Numbered from the stretch's first letter, positions 1 to 11,350 are shown. The stretch is 64,000 nt of DNA from an uncultured Clostridia bacterium (GCA_944386805.1 CALXCO010000001.1:124001-188000); one strand, 5' to 3'. Translations and numbers: made by a program. The notes: a model not told the origin generated them from the sequence alone.

Positions 1-1242
1 CGGACGAAATTCGAAAGTGAATCGGTCAACATGCACGGCACCCTTGGTATCGGATGTATTTCTGACTATGAGGCACAGCCGATTTTCATTCGTTCCCATC
101 ATGGCAGCTACGCGATCACAACCGTCGGCAAAATCAACAACATTTCGGAGATTCTCCAGAATGTCATCGACCCGAAGACGCATTTCTTTGAGATGCAGAA
201 CGGGGAGATCAACCCGACCGAACTGGTCGCGGCGATTATTGACCAGAAGGAGAACTTTATCGACGGCATCAAATATGCGCAGGAGATCGTCGAAGGTTCG
301 CTGAGCATGCTGATTCTGACCCCGAAGGGCATTTATGCTGCACGGGATAAGATGGGAAGAACGCCGATCGTACTGGGCCAGAAGGAAGACGGTTTCTGCG
401 CAAGCTTTGAAAGCTTTGCCTACCTGAACCTCGGCTACCACGATTATAAAGAACTCGGACCCGGTGAGATTGTCGTCTTTGACGCAGACGGTGTCAAAGT
501 GCTGGCAGCGCCCGGCGACAAGATGAAGATCTGCACCTTCCTGTGGGTTTATTACGGCTATCCGTCTTCGTCGTATGAAGGCATCAGCGTCGAGAAGATG
601 CGGTACAACTGCGGCCGGCTGCTGGCCAGACGGGACGATGCTCAGCCGGATATCGTCGCGGGTATTCCCGATTCGGGCACAGCACACGCGATCGGTTACG
701 CGAATGAGTCGGGGATTCCGTTCTCCCGTCCGTTTATCAAATACACCCCCACCTGGCCTCGTTCCTTTATGCCGACCTATCAGAGCAAGCGCAATCTGAT
801 TGCCAAGATGAAGCTGATTCCGGTACATGATCTGATTGATGGACAGAAGCTGCTGCTGATTGACGACTCGATCGTCCGTGGTACTCAGACACGGGAGACG
901 ACCGAATTCCTGTATGAATCCGGAGCCAAAGAGGTTCATATTCGTCCTGCCTGCCCGCCGATTCTGTTTGGCTGCAAATACCTGAATTTCTCGCGTTCGA
1001 CCTCCGAGATGGAGCTGATCGCACGTCAGGTGATCGACGAGCTGGAAGGGGAGAAGGCAAGCGAGGAGACTGTCCGCAGCTATGCTGACCCTGACAGCGA
1101 GAAGTATGAAAAGATGGTGCAGAAGATCTGCGAACGGCTGCACTTCACCTCACTGCGGTATCATCGACTGGACGACATGATCGAATCGGTTGGGATTGAT
1201 CCGGACAAACTGTGCACCTACTGCTGGAATGGCGTAGAGTAA
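1..1242 (+). CDS. purF: Amidophosphoribosyltransferase, 5'-truncated by the window edge
   Basis: This enzyme makes 5-phosphoribosylamine from PRPP and glutamine, the first committed step of cytosolic purine synthesis. The frame is open from base 1, so the start and the N-terminal nucleophile cysteine of the class II glutaminase domain lie outside the window. The rest of the glutaminase domain is visible first, followed by the phosphoribosyltransferase domain with a canonical PRPP loop (LLLIDDSIVRGT). The C-terminus carries a CTYCWNG segment like that of other PurF proteins. A strong hairpin with a T tract follows the stop, so this is the 3' end of a transcript. The first in-frame ATG at base 31 lies inside conserved glutaminase sequence and is not the real start. 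Confidence 0.95.
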   Translation, partial: RTKFESESVNMHGTLGIGCISDYEAQPIFIRSHHGSYAITTVGKINNISEILQNVIDPKTHFFEMQNGEINPTELVAAIIDQKENFIDGIKYAQEIVEGSLSMLILTPKGIYAARDKMGRTPIVLGQKEDGFCASFESFAYLNLGYHDYKELGPGEIVVFDADGVKVLAAPGDKMKICTFLWVYYGYPSSSYEGISVEKMRYNCGRLLARRDDAQPDIVAGIPDSGTAHAIGYANESGIPFSRPFIKYTPTWPRSFMPTYQSKRNLIAKMKLIPVHDLIDGQKLLLIDDSIVRGTQTRETTEFLYESGAKEVHIRPACPPILFGCKYLNFSRSTSEMELIARQVIDELEGEKASEETVRSYADPDSEKYEKMVQKICERLHFTSLRYHRLDDMIESVGIDPDKLCTYCWNGVE

Positions 1243-1261
1243 TTACAGAATAAGTGCATTT

Positions 1262-1296
1262 AAGGCGGTTGCTTTCGGGCAGCCGCCTTGTTGTTT
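1262..1296 (+). terminator. Rho-independent terminator of purF
   Basis: An 11-bp stem (AAGGCGGTTGC with GCAGCCGCCTT, one G-U pair) has a 6-nt loop and is followed by GTTGTTT. It starts 19 bases after the purF stop. Confidence 0.85.
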
Positions 1297-1332
1297 ATCG
1301 TCCAATACTGGCGGGAAAATCCAATTTGATCA

Positions 1333-1361
1333 ATATTTTTACTCATATGATTTTAACAGGA
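1333..1361 (-). repeat. Degenerate copy 1 of the lacZ 3' end
   Basis: ATATTTTTACTCATATGATTTT repeats, exactly over about 20 bases, the sequence around the stop codon of the GH2 gene that ends at 1908. On the minus strand it reads ...LLKSYE-stop, against FEKSYE-stop for the intact gene. Similarity fades after about 29 bases. It appears to be a remnant of a duplicated gene end. Confidence 0.6.
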
Positions 1362-1376
1362 CTGTGTTCCGATATC

Positions 1377-1405
1377 TTGTAATGATGAAGCAGGCGTGGT
1401 ATAAT
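1377..1405 (+). promoter_or_regulatory. Sigma-A promoter of the DUF4177 gene
   Basis: TTGTAA and TATAAT are separated by 17 bases and lie 37 bases before the small ORF. Confidence 0.75.
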
Positions 1406-1441
1406 GACAATCAATCAGGATTCAGAAAGGAGTTCTTTCAT

Positions 1442-1630
1442 ATGAAAAGATATGAATATATGACGGTCGATTTAAGTGCAGAACCTTCTTTTAATGTCCA
1501 TGTAAAGCTAAACAAATATATAGAAAAGTTGAACGAATATGGAAAACAGGGTTGGAGACTTATTTCTGGAACAGATGACTGGAAATATTCTATTTTTGAG
1601 CGGGAAATAGAGGATAACAAGGCAGATTGA
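1442..1630 (+). CDS. Small DUF4177-like protein
   Basis: The product has 62 residues. The start ATG at 1442 is preceded by AAAGGAG and a near-consensus promoter, so expression looks real. An upstream in-frame start at 1364 would lie before the promoter and is rejected. The pattern KRYEYMTVDL...LNEYGKQGWRLI matches the small DUF4177 family (YEYK.V....LN..G..GW.L), whose role is not known to me. There is no signal peptide or membrane segment. It sits between two degenerate fragments of the neighbouring beta-galactosidase gene, and its codons are more AT-rich than those of its neighbours, which suggests insertion or drift in a decaying region. Confidence 0.7.
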   Translation: MKRYEYMTVDLSAEPSFNVHVKLNKYIEKLNEYGKQGWRLISGTDDWKYSIFEREIEDNKAD

Positions 1631-1672
1631 TTTTGTATAGCAGCTTTTTGCTATTGGCGGAACTGCTTTTAT

Positions 1673-1732
1673 ATGAAACAAAGTGTATTTGGTTTATATT
1701 TTTACTCATATGGTTTTTAAAAGGTCACGGGG
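1673..1732 (-). pseudogene. Degenerate copy 2 of the lacZ 3' end
   Basis: About 60 bases resemble 1871-1940. The match covers the last codons of the GH2 gene and about 35 bases beyond its stop, with an 8-base gap. Read on the minus strand it gives IPVTF-stop-KPYE-stop, against [10 protein letters not shown]-stop, so a GAA codon has become TAA. This is the expected look of a dead remnant of a second GH2 gene end. Confidence 0.6.
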
Positions 1733-1793
1733 ATGACTGAATCCAGACGCGATATTTGTTTTGGAACGGTATATTTCTATACACGTCCAAATG

Positions 1794-1829
1794 AAAACAG
1801 GCAGCGGTTTTTCACCACTGCCTGTTTTT
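1794..1829. terminator. Bidirectional terminator hairpin
   Basis: A 15-bp stem (AAAACAGGCAGCGGT with ACCACTGCCTGTTTT, one G-U pair) has flanking A and T tracts, so it can act on either strand. It lies downstream of both the DUF4177 gene and the minus-strand GH2 gene. Confidence 0.8.
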
Positions 1830-1836
1830 GCGTAAA

Positions 1837-1864
1837 GCGGCCGCTCAGATTAGAGAGCGGCCGC
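1837..1864. terminator. GC-rich hairpin downstream of the GH2 gene
   Basis: GCGGCCGCTC and GAGCGGCCGC form a perfect 10-bp stem around 8 bases. It has no T tract of its own, but it directly precedes the 1794-1829 terminator on the minus strand. It may protect the 3' end of the transcript or pause polymerase. Confidence 0.5.
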
Positions 1865-1907
1865 CAGCTTATGAACCAAAGCGTTTGTCTCACTTTAGTT
1901 TATATTT

Positions 1908-4994
<3,087 letters not shown>

Positions 4995-5036
4995 TCAAAA
5001 TCGCATTCAAGGCAGAGACAAAGTATTTCACTTTCA

Positions 5037-5064
5037 ATATTACCATATCTGGCGCAAAATGCAA
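5037..5064 (-). promoter_or_regulatory. Possible promoter of the GH2 gene
   Basis: On the minus strand TTGCAT and TAATAT are spaced by 16 bases, about 85 bases before the ATG. The spacing is one base short, so this is a weak call. Confidence 0.4.
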
Positions 5065-5205
5065 GTGCTTTTTGTCGGGAATGGGGGGAAGGCGGATACA
5101 AAATGTAAATAATACAGTCTGTATAATTCGGAAAATGTTGAAAACACAAAATAAACTGAATTTTAACAGCAATATTATTAAGGATTGTGTGGAAAAATCC
5201 AAAAA

Positions 5206-5299
5206 GTAACATTTGTAACAATGAGCGAAACAAAGTGTTACAATGGAGGGAACAAACTGTTTCACATGGTGTTACGTCGGACATTAACAGGATGTAACA
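5206..5299. other. Cluster of GTAACA/TGTTAC motifs
   Basis: In the 592-base gap between the divergent GH2 and 3D-domain genes, five GTAACA or TGTTAC hexamers occur, at 5206, 5215, 5236, 5270 and 5294. Two of them form the 8-bp inverted repeat TTGTAACA / TGTTACAA (5213-5220 and 5236-5243). They lie upstream of the promoter at 5356. They could be binding sites for a regulator, but spacing is irregular and the region is AT-rich. Confidence 0.35.
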
Positions 5300-5355
5300 T
5301 CTCATTTTTCTAAGACGTTGTATCAAATTGCACAAAAACTGGATTTTCAACGGAT

Positions 5356-5384
5356 TTGACAGTTTGCCACAATGTGGTTAGAAT
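5356..5384 (+). promoter_or_regulatory. Sigma-A promoter of the 3D-domain gene
   Basis: TTGACA and TAGAAT are separated by 17 bases, with TGTGGT before the -10 box resembling an extended -10. Transcription would start near 5391, leaving a leader of about 150 bases. Confidence 0.75.
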
Positions 5385-5390
5385 ATAAGC

Positions 5391-5544
5391 AACGACCGGG
5401 GAGGATACGGCAGGCGCTCTCCGTTCGGTTTTGGATATCTGGTTCAGGGCGAAAGCCGTGGCCTGATAACAACCGTTCTGTCACGGGAATGGGAAACTTT
5501 TGAGAAGCGGACTTGTCCGCCGATCGGAAAGGAACGATTATAAC
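5391..5544 (+). promoter_or_regulatory. Long untranslated leader of unknown class
   Basis: About 154 bases lie between the predicted transcription start and the GTG codon. They include short complementary segments, such as a GCGGA/TCCGC hairpin at 5507-5520 just before the ribosome binding site. Genes for 3D- and G5-domain wall proteins are often preceded by c-di-AMP riboswitches, but I do not find the conserved blocks of that class here. Confidence 0.35.
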
Positions 5545-6603
5545 GTGAAGAGGCTTATATCCAAAATAGCAGGTACGCTCTGCGTGATGTTTACCGGCGT
5601 CATGATGATGAATGTCACCGACGGCGTCGCGGAAACACAATATCTGTTTTATTTTCAGGACGGCGGCGAGACACAGCTGTATTATTCTTCTACCGGTTCG
5701 GTGGAGGAAGCGATGGAGGCTGTGGGCAAGACGCTCCACGAGAACGATTCTTACACAGTTGAAACCACCAGCCGGGACGTTTATACTGTAACGATTACCC
5801 GTGCGGATTACTGCTATGTTGAGGCGGACGGCGAACGGATGACCGTGTCTTTCCGGCCGGACGAAACGACTGTATCGGATGTCCTGGAGGAACAGGGAAT
5901 TGTCCTCGGCGAGGACGATCTTGTATCCAGTGAGCTGACAGATCTGGTACAGGATGGCGAGACAATCAAAGTTTCGAGGGTGACATATGAGACCCGGTAC
6001 GCGGATGAGGTCATCGAGTGGGATTATGATCTTGAACCGACCCGTTATCTGGCAGAGGGAGCTCTCAAGGTATTCTCGAAAGGCGTTGACGGTGAGAAAC
6101 GTGTTGAGTACCGCGAAGTGTACATCGATGGCGAATGGGCACGTGATGAAGTTGTCGGCGAAGTCGTGACGACAGCTGTGACCAACGGCCGTGCACAGGT
6201 TGGGGACAGTGACGCACCGATTGATTATCTTGAACAGCCTGACTGGCTGACATTTGATGAACAGGGTATTCCGGAGCAGGCCACAAAGGTCATTTCCGGA
6301 CTTGGAACCGCATATACTTCGAATGCGGGGGTTTATGGCGCGACCGGCCGGTATTTGTCGGAAGGTTACGTTGCAGTAGACCCGGATATTATTCCGTACG
6401 GGAGCAAGCTTTATATCGTGACGAAAGACGGCTCCTGGGATTACGGATATGCAATCGCGGCGGATACCGGCGGTGCAATGCTGAGCGGAAGGATTCTTGT
6501 CGATCAGTACATGAATTCCTATGACAGCTGCATCCAGTATGGCGTGCGCGAGGTGGACGTTTATGTTCTGGAAGATCTGGACGTTCACGATGAAATTGAA
6601 TGA
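5545..6603 (+). CDS. Secreted G5/3D-domain wall protein (YabE-like)
   Basis: The predicted product has 352 residues. The GTG at 5545 is chosen because GGAAAGGA lies 12 bases before it and the signal/anchor segment (residues 4-22, then GVAE) starts directly after. Domain order is signal, DUF348-like repeats, a G5 domain (about residues 140-225) and a C-terminal 3D domain, named for three aspartates. The last runs from GLGTAYTSN to VYVLED and includes VAVDPDIIPYGSKLYI and AADTGGA. 3D domains are lytic-transglycosylase-like, and YabE relatives act on peptidoglycan outside the cell. A strong promoter, a long leader and a terminator make it a single-gene unit. YabE-like is a family label; the substrate is inferred. 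Confidence 0.85.
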   Translation: MKRLISKIAGTLCVMFTGVMMMNVTDGVAETQYLFYFQDGGETQLYYSSTGSVEEAMEAVGKTLHENDSYTVETTSRDVYTVTITRADYCYVEADGERMTVSFRPDETTVSDVLEEQGIVLGEDDLVSSELTDLVQDGETIKVSRVTYETRYADEVIEWDYDLEPTRYLAEGALKVFSKGVDGEKRVEYREVYIDGEWARDEVVGEVVTTAVTNGRAQVGDSDAPIDYLEQPDWLTFDEQGIPEQATKVISGLGTAYTSNAGVYGATGRYLSEGYVAVDPDIIPYGSKLYIVTKDGSWDYGYAIAADTGGAMLSGRILVDQYMNSYDSCIQYGVREVDVYVLEDLDVHDEIE

Positions 6604-6633
6604 CATCTCCCCCATAAATATTTCCCGGAAAGG

Positions 6634-6668
6634 CGGGCATCTGATATTGGTCAGATGCCCGTTTTTTC
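6634..6668 (+). terminator. Terminator of the 3D-domain gene
   Basis: A perfect 11-bp stem (CGGGCATCTGA with TCAGATGCCCG, loop TATTGG) is followed directly by six T residues. Confidence 0.9.
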
Positions 6669-6877
6669 CGCCTTTTTTTATTTATTTCCATATAATATGG
6701 TAGAAACTGCGAAGCGACGCTGCCGGGAACGGGGGAAAATTGTGGAAAAGGGGAAAGAATTTACATCAAGTTAACATATCGGACGGTCAAAATATGTTAC
6801 AATTCAGATACAGATTGTAATTATTCTGCAATCTTATGCACAAAGAAACATTTTTTGCTGGGAATTACGATTTTGCC

Positions 6878-6906
6878 TTGATTTTTTGTCATATATGCTG
6901 TATAAT
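6878..6906 (+). promoter_or_regulatory. Sigma-A promoter of the CdaR-like gene
   Basis: TTGATT and TATAAT are 17 bases apart, about 90 bases before the ATG. The rest of the 394-base gap from 6604 is AT-rich and shows only the upstream terminator and no ORF. Confidence 0.7.
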
Positions 6907-6997
6907 TAGAACAGATTCTTATATGATTTGTTGGGCGGGCGTAATTTTTCCTGCCTGCAGCTCCAGACAAAATATAAATGGGTAAAGGGGTAATAAT

Positions 6998-8083
6998 ATG
7001 TCCAACCGTCTTTTCCAGGGTGTTGTCCACCAGATGCGCGATGCCATTGACCGGGTGATCGGCGTAATTGATGAAAATGCGTCGATTATTGCCTGCAGCG
7101 AGCTTTCCAAGATTGGCACAACCGGAGATTATTATTCGGTCGATTTTGGTGAGTCGCACGATGTGTTTGTTCGCGATGGCTATACCTATAAGCCTTTTGG
7201 CCCTCATATCAAAGCGGATTATGCCGTTTTTGTCGAGGGCAGCGATGAGATGGCTGCACGGTATGCACAGATTCTTGCAATTTCCCTGTCGAGCATCAAG
7301 CAGTATTATGACGAGAAGTACGACCGCAACAATTTTATCAAAAACGTCGTTCTCGACAATATCCTGCCCGGTGATATCTTTACCAAGGCAAAGGAACTGC
7401 ATTTCAATGTTGACATTACCCGTGTTGCTCTGTTGGTCAGAGTTGTTTCCACCAATGATGTTTCTGCCTATGATGTGATTCAGAATCTCTTCCCGGACAA
7501 ACAGAAAGATTTTGTTTTCAACATCAGCGAGAGCGATATCGTCCTGATTAAGGAAATCAAGGCGGGCATTGACTCGAAGGACCTTGAGAAACTGGCGCGC
7601 TCGATTGTCGACACCCTCAGCTCTGAGTTCTATACCAAAGCGATTGTCGGTATCGGCACCAGCGTTGTCGGAATCAAGGATCTGGCGCGTTCCTTCAAGG
7701 AAGCGCAGGTTGCACTGGAAGTCGGAAAGGTATTCGACACCGATCAGTCGATTGTCAGCTATGACAATCTGGGAATCGCGCGTCTGATTTACCAGCTGCC
7801 GACGACGCTGTGCAACACCTTCCTCAAAGAGGTTTTCAAGACCGGTTCGATTGATTCGCTCGACCACGAGACGCTGTTTACGATTCACAAGTTCTTTGAG
7901 AACAACCTGAACGTTTCCGAAACTTCCAGAAAGCTGTTTGTCCATCGTAACACGCTGGTTTACCGTCTGGAGAAGATCAAGAAACTGACAGGTCTGGATC
8001 TGCGCGAATTTGACCATGCAATCATCTTCAAGATTGCGCTGATGGTCAAGAAGTATCTGAATTCCAGCCCGACCAAATTCTAA
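6998..8083 (+). CDS. CdaR/PucR-family transcriptional regulator
   Basis: A 361-residue cytosolic protein of the family that couples a sensory N-terminus and a GGDEF-like middle region to a C-terminal helix-turn-helix. The DNA-binding part is clear at about residues 305-350 (NVSETSRKLFVHRNTLVYRLEK, read here in two parts around SRKLFVHRNT), the pattern typical of CdaR/PucR proteins. AAAGGGG lies before the ATG. The gene is transcribed alone, between a promoter and a hairpin, upstream of ftsEX. Family members sense sugar diacids or purine-type compounds, but no catabolic target is adjacent, so its signal cannot be read here. It could instead regulate the following wall genes. Confidence 0.85.
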   Translation: MSNRLFQGVVHQMRDAIDRVIGVIDENASIIACSELSKIGTTGDYYSVDFGESHDVFVRDGYTYKPFGPHIKADYAVFVEGSDEMAARYAQILAISLSSIKQYYDEKYDRNNFIKNVVLDNILPGDIFTKAKELHFNVDITRVALLVRVVSTNDVSAYDVIQNLFPDKQKDFVFNISESDIVLIKEIKAGIDSKDLEKLARSIVDTLSSEFYTKAIVGIGTSVVGIKDLARSFKEAQVALEVGKVFDTDQSIVSYDNLGIARLIYQLPTTLCNTFLKEVFKTGSIDSLDHETLFTIHKFFENNLNVSETSRKLFVHRNTLVYRLEKIKKLTGLDLREFDHAIIFKIALMVKKYLNSSPTKF

Positions 8084-8091
8084 AAGCTGCA

Positions 8092-8128
8092 CGATTTCCG
8101 TGGGTTTTTACCTGCGGAAATCGATTTT
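8092..8128 (+). terminator. Probable terminator of the CdaR-like gene
   Basis: CGATTTCCG and CGGAAATCG form a 9-bp stem, extended inside by GGT/ACC, followed by ATTTTG. Confidence 0.6.
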
Positions 8129-8151
8129 GCTGTAATAAGGGGAATATTTAA

Positions 8152-8185
8152 ATGTGTTATCCTGTTTTCAGGATCGACACATTTT
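8152..8185 (+). terminator. Second hairpin before ftsE
   Basis: ATGTGT/ACACAT and ATCCTG/CAGGAT stack into an interrupted 12-bp stem with a TTTT loop, followed by TTTTGC. It may be a second terminator or part of the ftsE leader. Confidence 0.45.
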
Positions 8186-8307
8186 GCACAATTTTTGCGT
8201 TTGGCGGCAGACTGGGGGAAGCAGTTGGGACCGGGAGGGGAACCCGGTTATAAGGAGCCGGAGGGTTTCGGCGGAATCGCCAAACAGACCAAAGGAATGA
8301 TCAAAAG

Positions 8308-9000
8308 ATGATAGATCTGATTGACGTTTCATTCCAGTATGGGAATGGAACGGAAGCACTGATGAATGTAAACCTGCGCGTCAATCAGGGTGAGTTTGCG
8401 TTTGTTGTCGGTTCGTCCGGCGCAGGCAAGACCTCTATCCTGAAACTGCTGCTGAGGGAAACGGTAGCGACTTCCGGGCAGGTCATCGTCAATGGGTTTA
8501 ACCTGAACAATTTGAAAAACCGGGAAATTCCGAAATTCCGCCGCAGTGTCGGGGTAGTCTTTCAGGATTTCCGTTTGATACCGGACATGACGGTGTACGA
8601 AAACGTCGCGTTTGCGATGCGGGTGACCGACCAGTCCAACAAGGCAATCCGTCAGCGGGTTCCGGAAGTGCTGGAGATGATGAACCTGGCGCACAAGGCC
8701 AAGCAGCATCCCTATGAGCTTTCGGGTGGTGAGCAGCAGCGTGTATCGCTGGGAAGGGCCATCATCAACCAGCCGCCGCTGATTATCGCGGACGAACCGA
8801 CGGGCAACATTGACCCTGAATTTTCCTATGAAATCGTGGAAATGCTCCAGCAGATCAACAAGCAGGCCGGGACGACCATTCTGATGGTTACCCATGAGCA
8901 TGAGATGGTGAAGTATTTTGGCGGCCGGACAATCAATATCGAAAATGGCCGCGTGGTATTTGACGATTATATTATTGGAGGGGCCAATGAGAGCAAGTAG
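8308..9000 (+). CDS. ftsE: Cell-division ATP-binding protein FtsE
   Basis: This is the ATPase of the FtsEX complex, which sits at the division septum and switches on peptidoglycan hydrolases outside the membrane. The 230 residues include Walker A GSSGAGKT (35-42), the signature LSGGEQQR (138-145) and Walker B LIIADEP (158-164). Length and the opening MIDLIDVSFQYGNG fit FtsE rather than other ABC ATPases. AAAGGA lies about 10 bases before the ATG. The gene overlaps ftsX by 14 bases, so the two are translationally coupled. The downstream M23 hydrolases are plausible effectors, as PcsB is for FtsEX in streptococci. Confidence 0.95.
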   Translation: MIDLIDVSFQYGNGTEALMNVNLRVNQGEFAFVVGSSGAGKTSILKLLLRETVATSGQVIVNGFNLNNLKNREIPKFRRSVGVVFQDFRLIPDMTVYENVAFAMRVTDQSNKAIRQRVPEVLEMMNLAHKAKQHPYELSGGEQQRVSLGRAIINQPPLIIADEPTGNIDPEFSYEIVEMLQQINKQAGTTILMVTHEHEMVKYFGGRTINIENGRVVFDDYIIGGANESK

Positions 9001-9892
9001 TATGCGATATCTGATGCGAAGCGGGCTGAAAAACCTGTGGAACAATCGGATGATGACAATTGCGTCGATTGGGACGCTGATTGCCTGCCTGCTGATTGTC
9101 GGCGTTGCTGTCCTGTTTTCGTTGAATGTGGACAACATGGTCGAGTATGTGGGCGAGCAGAACGAGCTGGTCGTGTTTATGGAAACCGACACGACGGACG
9201 AACAGCTTAACGCAGTAAAAAATGTACTGGAGTCTAACGAGGGCCTGGGCGATGTCACATTCGTTTCCAGCTCGGAGGCTATGCAGACGATCGTAGATAA
9301 ATATCTGGACGGCGACGCCGGCCTGCTGGAAGGAATGGACGACGACTTTATGCCGGCTTCCTTCCGCTGCAAGATTGTGGATCCTGAAAATGCGTCGGAG
9401 CTGAAGACGGAGATTGAACAGCTGGATCATGTGCAGAACGTCGAGGCACCGACCGAGATCACCGAATCGCTGGTACGGCTGCGAAAGATGATCAATATTT
9501 TCGGTGGTGCGATTATCGCGGCGCTGGTCATTGTATCGCTGGTCATTATCACCAACACCATCCGCGCGTCGGTCTTTACCCGCCGCAAGGAAATCAACAT
9601 TATGAAGTATGTTGGCGCGACCAACTCCTTTATCCGGATTCCGTTTGTTGTGGAAGGAATTATTCTCGGACTGATTTCCGCGCTGATTGCGTTTGGACTG
9701 GTCTGGGGCGGTTACAACTTCTTCCTGGATATTGTCCGGCTGGAGAGCACTTCGCTGATGACGAGCGTGCTGGATCAGATCATGCCGTTCTCTCAGCTGG
9801 CGACCAGCGTGCTGGCTTGCTTCCTGATTTCCGGCATATCGGTCGGCTGTCTGGGCAGTGTGTTCAGCATGAGGGGTTATTTGAAAGTGTAA
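8987..9892 (+). CDS. ftsX: Cell-division permease-like protein FtsX
   Basis: The product has 301 residues. The ATG at 8987 is chosen because GGAGGGG lies just before it, inside the end of ftsE, and the N-terminus then reads MRASSMRYLMRSGLKNLW as in other FtsX proteins. Four membrane segments are visible: one near residues 25-45 and three in the C-terminal half. Between the first two is a large extracellular loop, the part that contacts wall hydrolases in known FtsEX systems. It pairs with FtsE and is followed by two coiled-coil M23 hydrolase genes, supporting a role in regulated septal wall cleavage. Confidence 0.95.
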   Translation: MRASSMRYLMRSGLKNLWNNRMMTIASIGTLIACLLIVGVAVLFSLNVDNMVEYVGEQNELVVFMETDTTDEQLNAVKNVLESNEGLGDVTFVSSSEAMQTIVDKYLDGDAGLLEGMDDDFMPASFRCKIVDPENASELKTEIEQLDHVQNVEAPTEITESLVRLRKMINIFGGAIIAALVIVSLVIITNTIRASVFTRRKEINIMKYVGATNSFIRIPFVVEGIILGLISALIAFGLVWGGYNFFLDIVRLESTSLMTSVLDQIMPFSQLATSVLACFLISGISVGCLGSVFSMRGYLKV

Positions 9893-10018
9893 AGTATATA
9901 GACTTTACATCAATTTTAATGGTAATTTCGAAGCTTTACAACGGTTGTTCCAGCCGTCAGCCAGAGGTTTTGGCGGCAGTGGACAAGTGGACAACGAAGG
10001 AAGGAATGATCCTGAATT

Positions 10019-11350
10019 ATGCAAAACGTTAAGCTCAATGGTCGTTCAAGACGGGTTGCCGTCTTCGCTATCACGATCGCTTTGACGGTTTCAGTGCTGT
10101 TCGGGGGCGGCTATCTGCAGCCTGCGCAGGAGGTAGCGGCCAGGAGTATCAGTGAGATGCAGTCTGAGCAGGAGCAGATTCAGTCGAAGGTAGATGCTGC
10201 CAACGACAAGATCGATGAACTGCAGGGCAAGATTGACGAGGAAGAAGAATATCAGCAGACGCTGACCGAACAGATCAGCCTGTATAAAGAGCAGATTGCG
10301 CTGTTTGACGATCAGATTGAAGCGCTGGAAGCTGAGATTGAAGACAAGAATGCCGAGATTGACCAGCTGGAAGAGAATATTGACCAGCTGGAAGAAGACA
10401 TTGCAGCCAAACAGGTCGAGATTGAAGATACCTTCGAACTGTTTAAAACGCGGATGGTTGCGTTGTATCAGGCAGGCGAGACATCTTCGCTTGCGATGCT
10501 GCTGTCTTCGTCCAGCTTTGGCGATTTCGTCACCAACATTCGTCTGATGCAGGCGGTTTCCCAGAGTGACGAACAGCTGGTTGACACGCTGAAGACCCAG
10601 AAGGCGGAGCAGGAGGAGACCAAGACGCAGGTTGAGGTCACCAAGGGCGAGGTCGAAGAGGCACTGGTCAAAGTGCAGGAGGACGAAGAAGCGATTATCC
10701 TTCAGCGTGAGCAGAAGAAGGTCGCGCAGTCCGGGCTGGAAAAGGCATATGAAGAAAGCAAGACTGCTCAGGAAGACATGGAAGCGCTGAAGTCGCAGTA
10801 TGAAGACGACCTGGCAAGTGCTCTTGAAGAGGAGCAGCAGGTTGAAGCGGAAATCCAGGCTTTCTATGCGGAACAGGCCAAGAAGCAGCAGGCAGCACAG
10901 CAGCAGGCTGCGCAGAACAGTTCTTCTGGCTCTACGACAACCAATATTCCGCAGGTCAGCGCCGGGGACTTAAGTTTCCGTTGGCCGCTGCCCGGCTACA
11001 GTTACATCAGCTCTCCTTACGGCTCCAGATGGGGCGGCTTCCATACCGGTATTGACATTTCCGGCGGTGGCGTATATGGCGCATCGATTGTTGCGGCGGA
11101 AGCCGGAACGGTCATTCTTGCAGCGTCGCACTACAGCTACGGCAACTACGTTATCGTAGACCACGGCGGCGGATACAGCACGCTGTACGCCCATATGTCG
11201 AGCATCGCATGCAGTGTCGGCGATTATGTCACTAAGGGTCAGACGATCGGTTATGTTGGTTCGACCGGCAACTCGACCGGACCGCATCTGCACTTTGAAG
11301 TGCGTATCAACGGTGCTACTCAGAACCCGCAGAGCTATGTCAGCCCGTAA
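10019..11350 (+). CDS. Secreted coiled-coil M23 peptidoglycan hydrolase, copy 1
   Basis: The 443 residues comprise a signal peptide (about 1-42, cut near VAAR), a long charged coiled coil (about 45-300), a Gln/Ser-rich linker and an M23 endopeptidase domain. The domain keeps the zinc ligands H342, D346 and H425 (HTGID, HLHFE) and the catalytic H392 (YAHM). M23 enzymes cut peptide cross-bridges of peptidoglycan. The layout is that of PcsB/EnvC-type FtsEX effectors, in which the coiled coil keeps the enzyme inactive until FtsX opens it. The gene follows ftsX by 126 bases and has a strong GAAGGAAGG site. Its neighbour at 11523 is a close paralog. Confidence 0.9.
   Translation: MQNVKLNGRSRRVAVFAITIALTVSVLFGGGYLQPAQEVAARSISEMQSEQEQIQSKVDAANDKIDELQGKIDEEEEYQQTLTEQISLYKEQIALFDDQIEALEAEIEDKNAEIDQLEENIDQLEEDIAAKQVEIEDTFELFKTRMVALYQAGETSSLAMLLSSSSFGDFVTNIRLMQAVSQSDEQLVDTLKTQKAEQEETKTQVEVTKGEVEEALVKVQEDEEAIILQREQKKVAQSGLEKAYEESKTAQEDMEALKSQYEDDLASALEEEQQVEAEIQAFYAEQAKKQQAAQQQAAQNSSSGSTTTNIPQVSAGDLSFRWPLPGYSYISSPYGSRWGGFHTGIDISGGGVYGASIVAAEAGTVILAASHYSYGNYVIVDHGGGYSTLYAHMSSIACSVGDYVTKGQTIGYVGSTGNSTGPHLHFEVRINGATQNPQSYVSP

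Noticed and set aside
5391-5544. c-di-AMP riboswitch
   Set aside because: The gene context fits, but the conserved GGGTGAATC-like and CCGAGCC-like blocks are not present, so I report only an unclassified leader.
8230-8250. GGGACCGGGAGGGGAACCCGG as a regulatory hairpin before ftsE
   Set aside because: The stem is only 6-7 bp and has no linked signal; such short repeats are expected by chance in GC-rich leaders.
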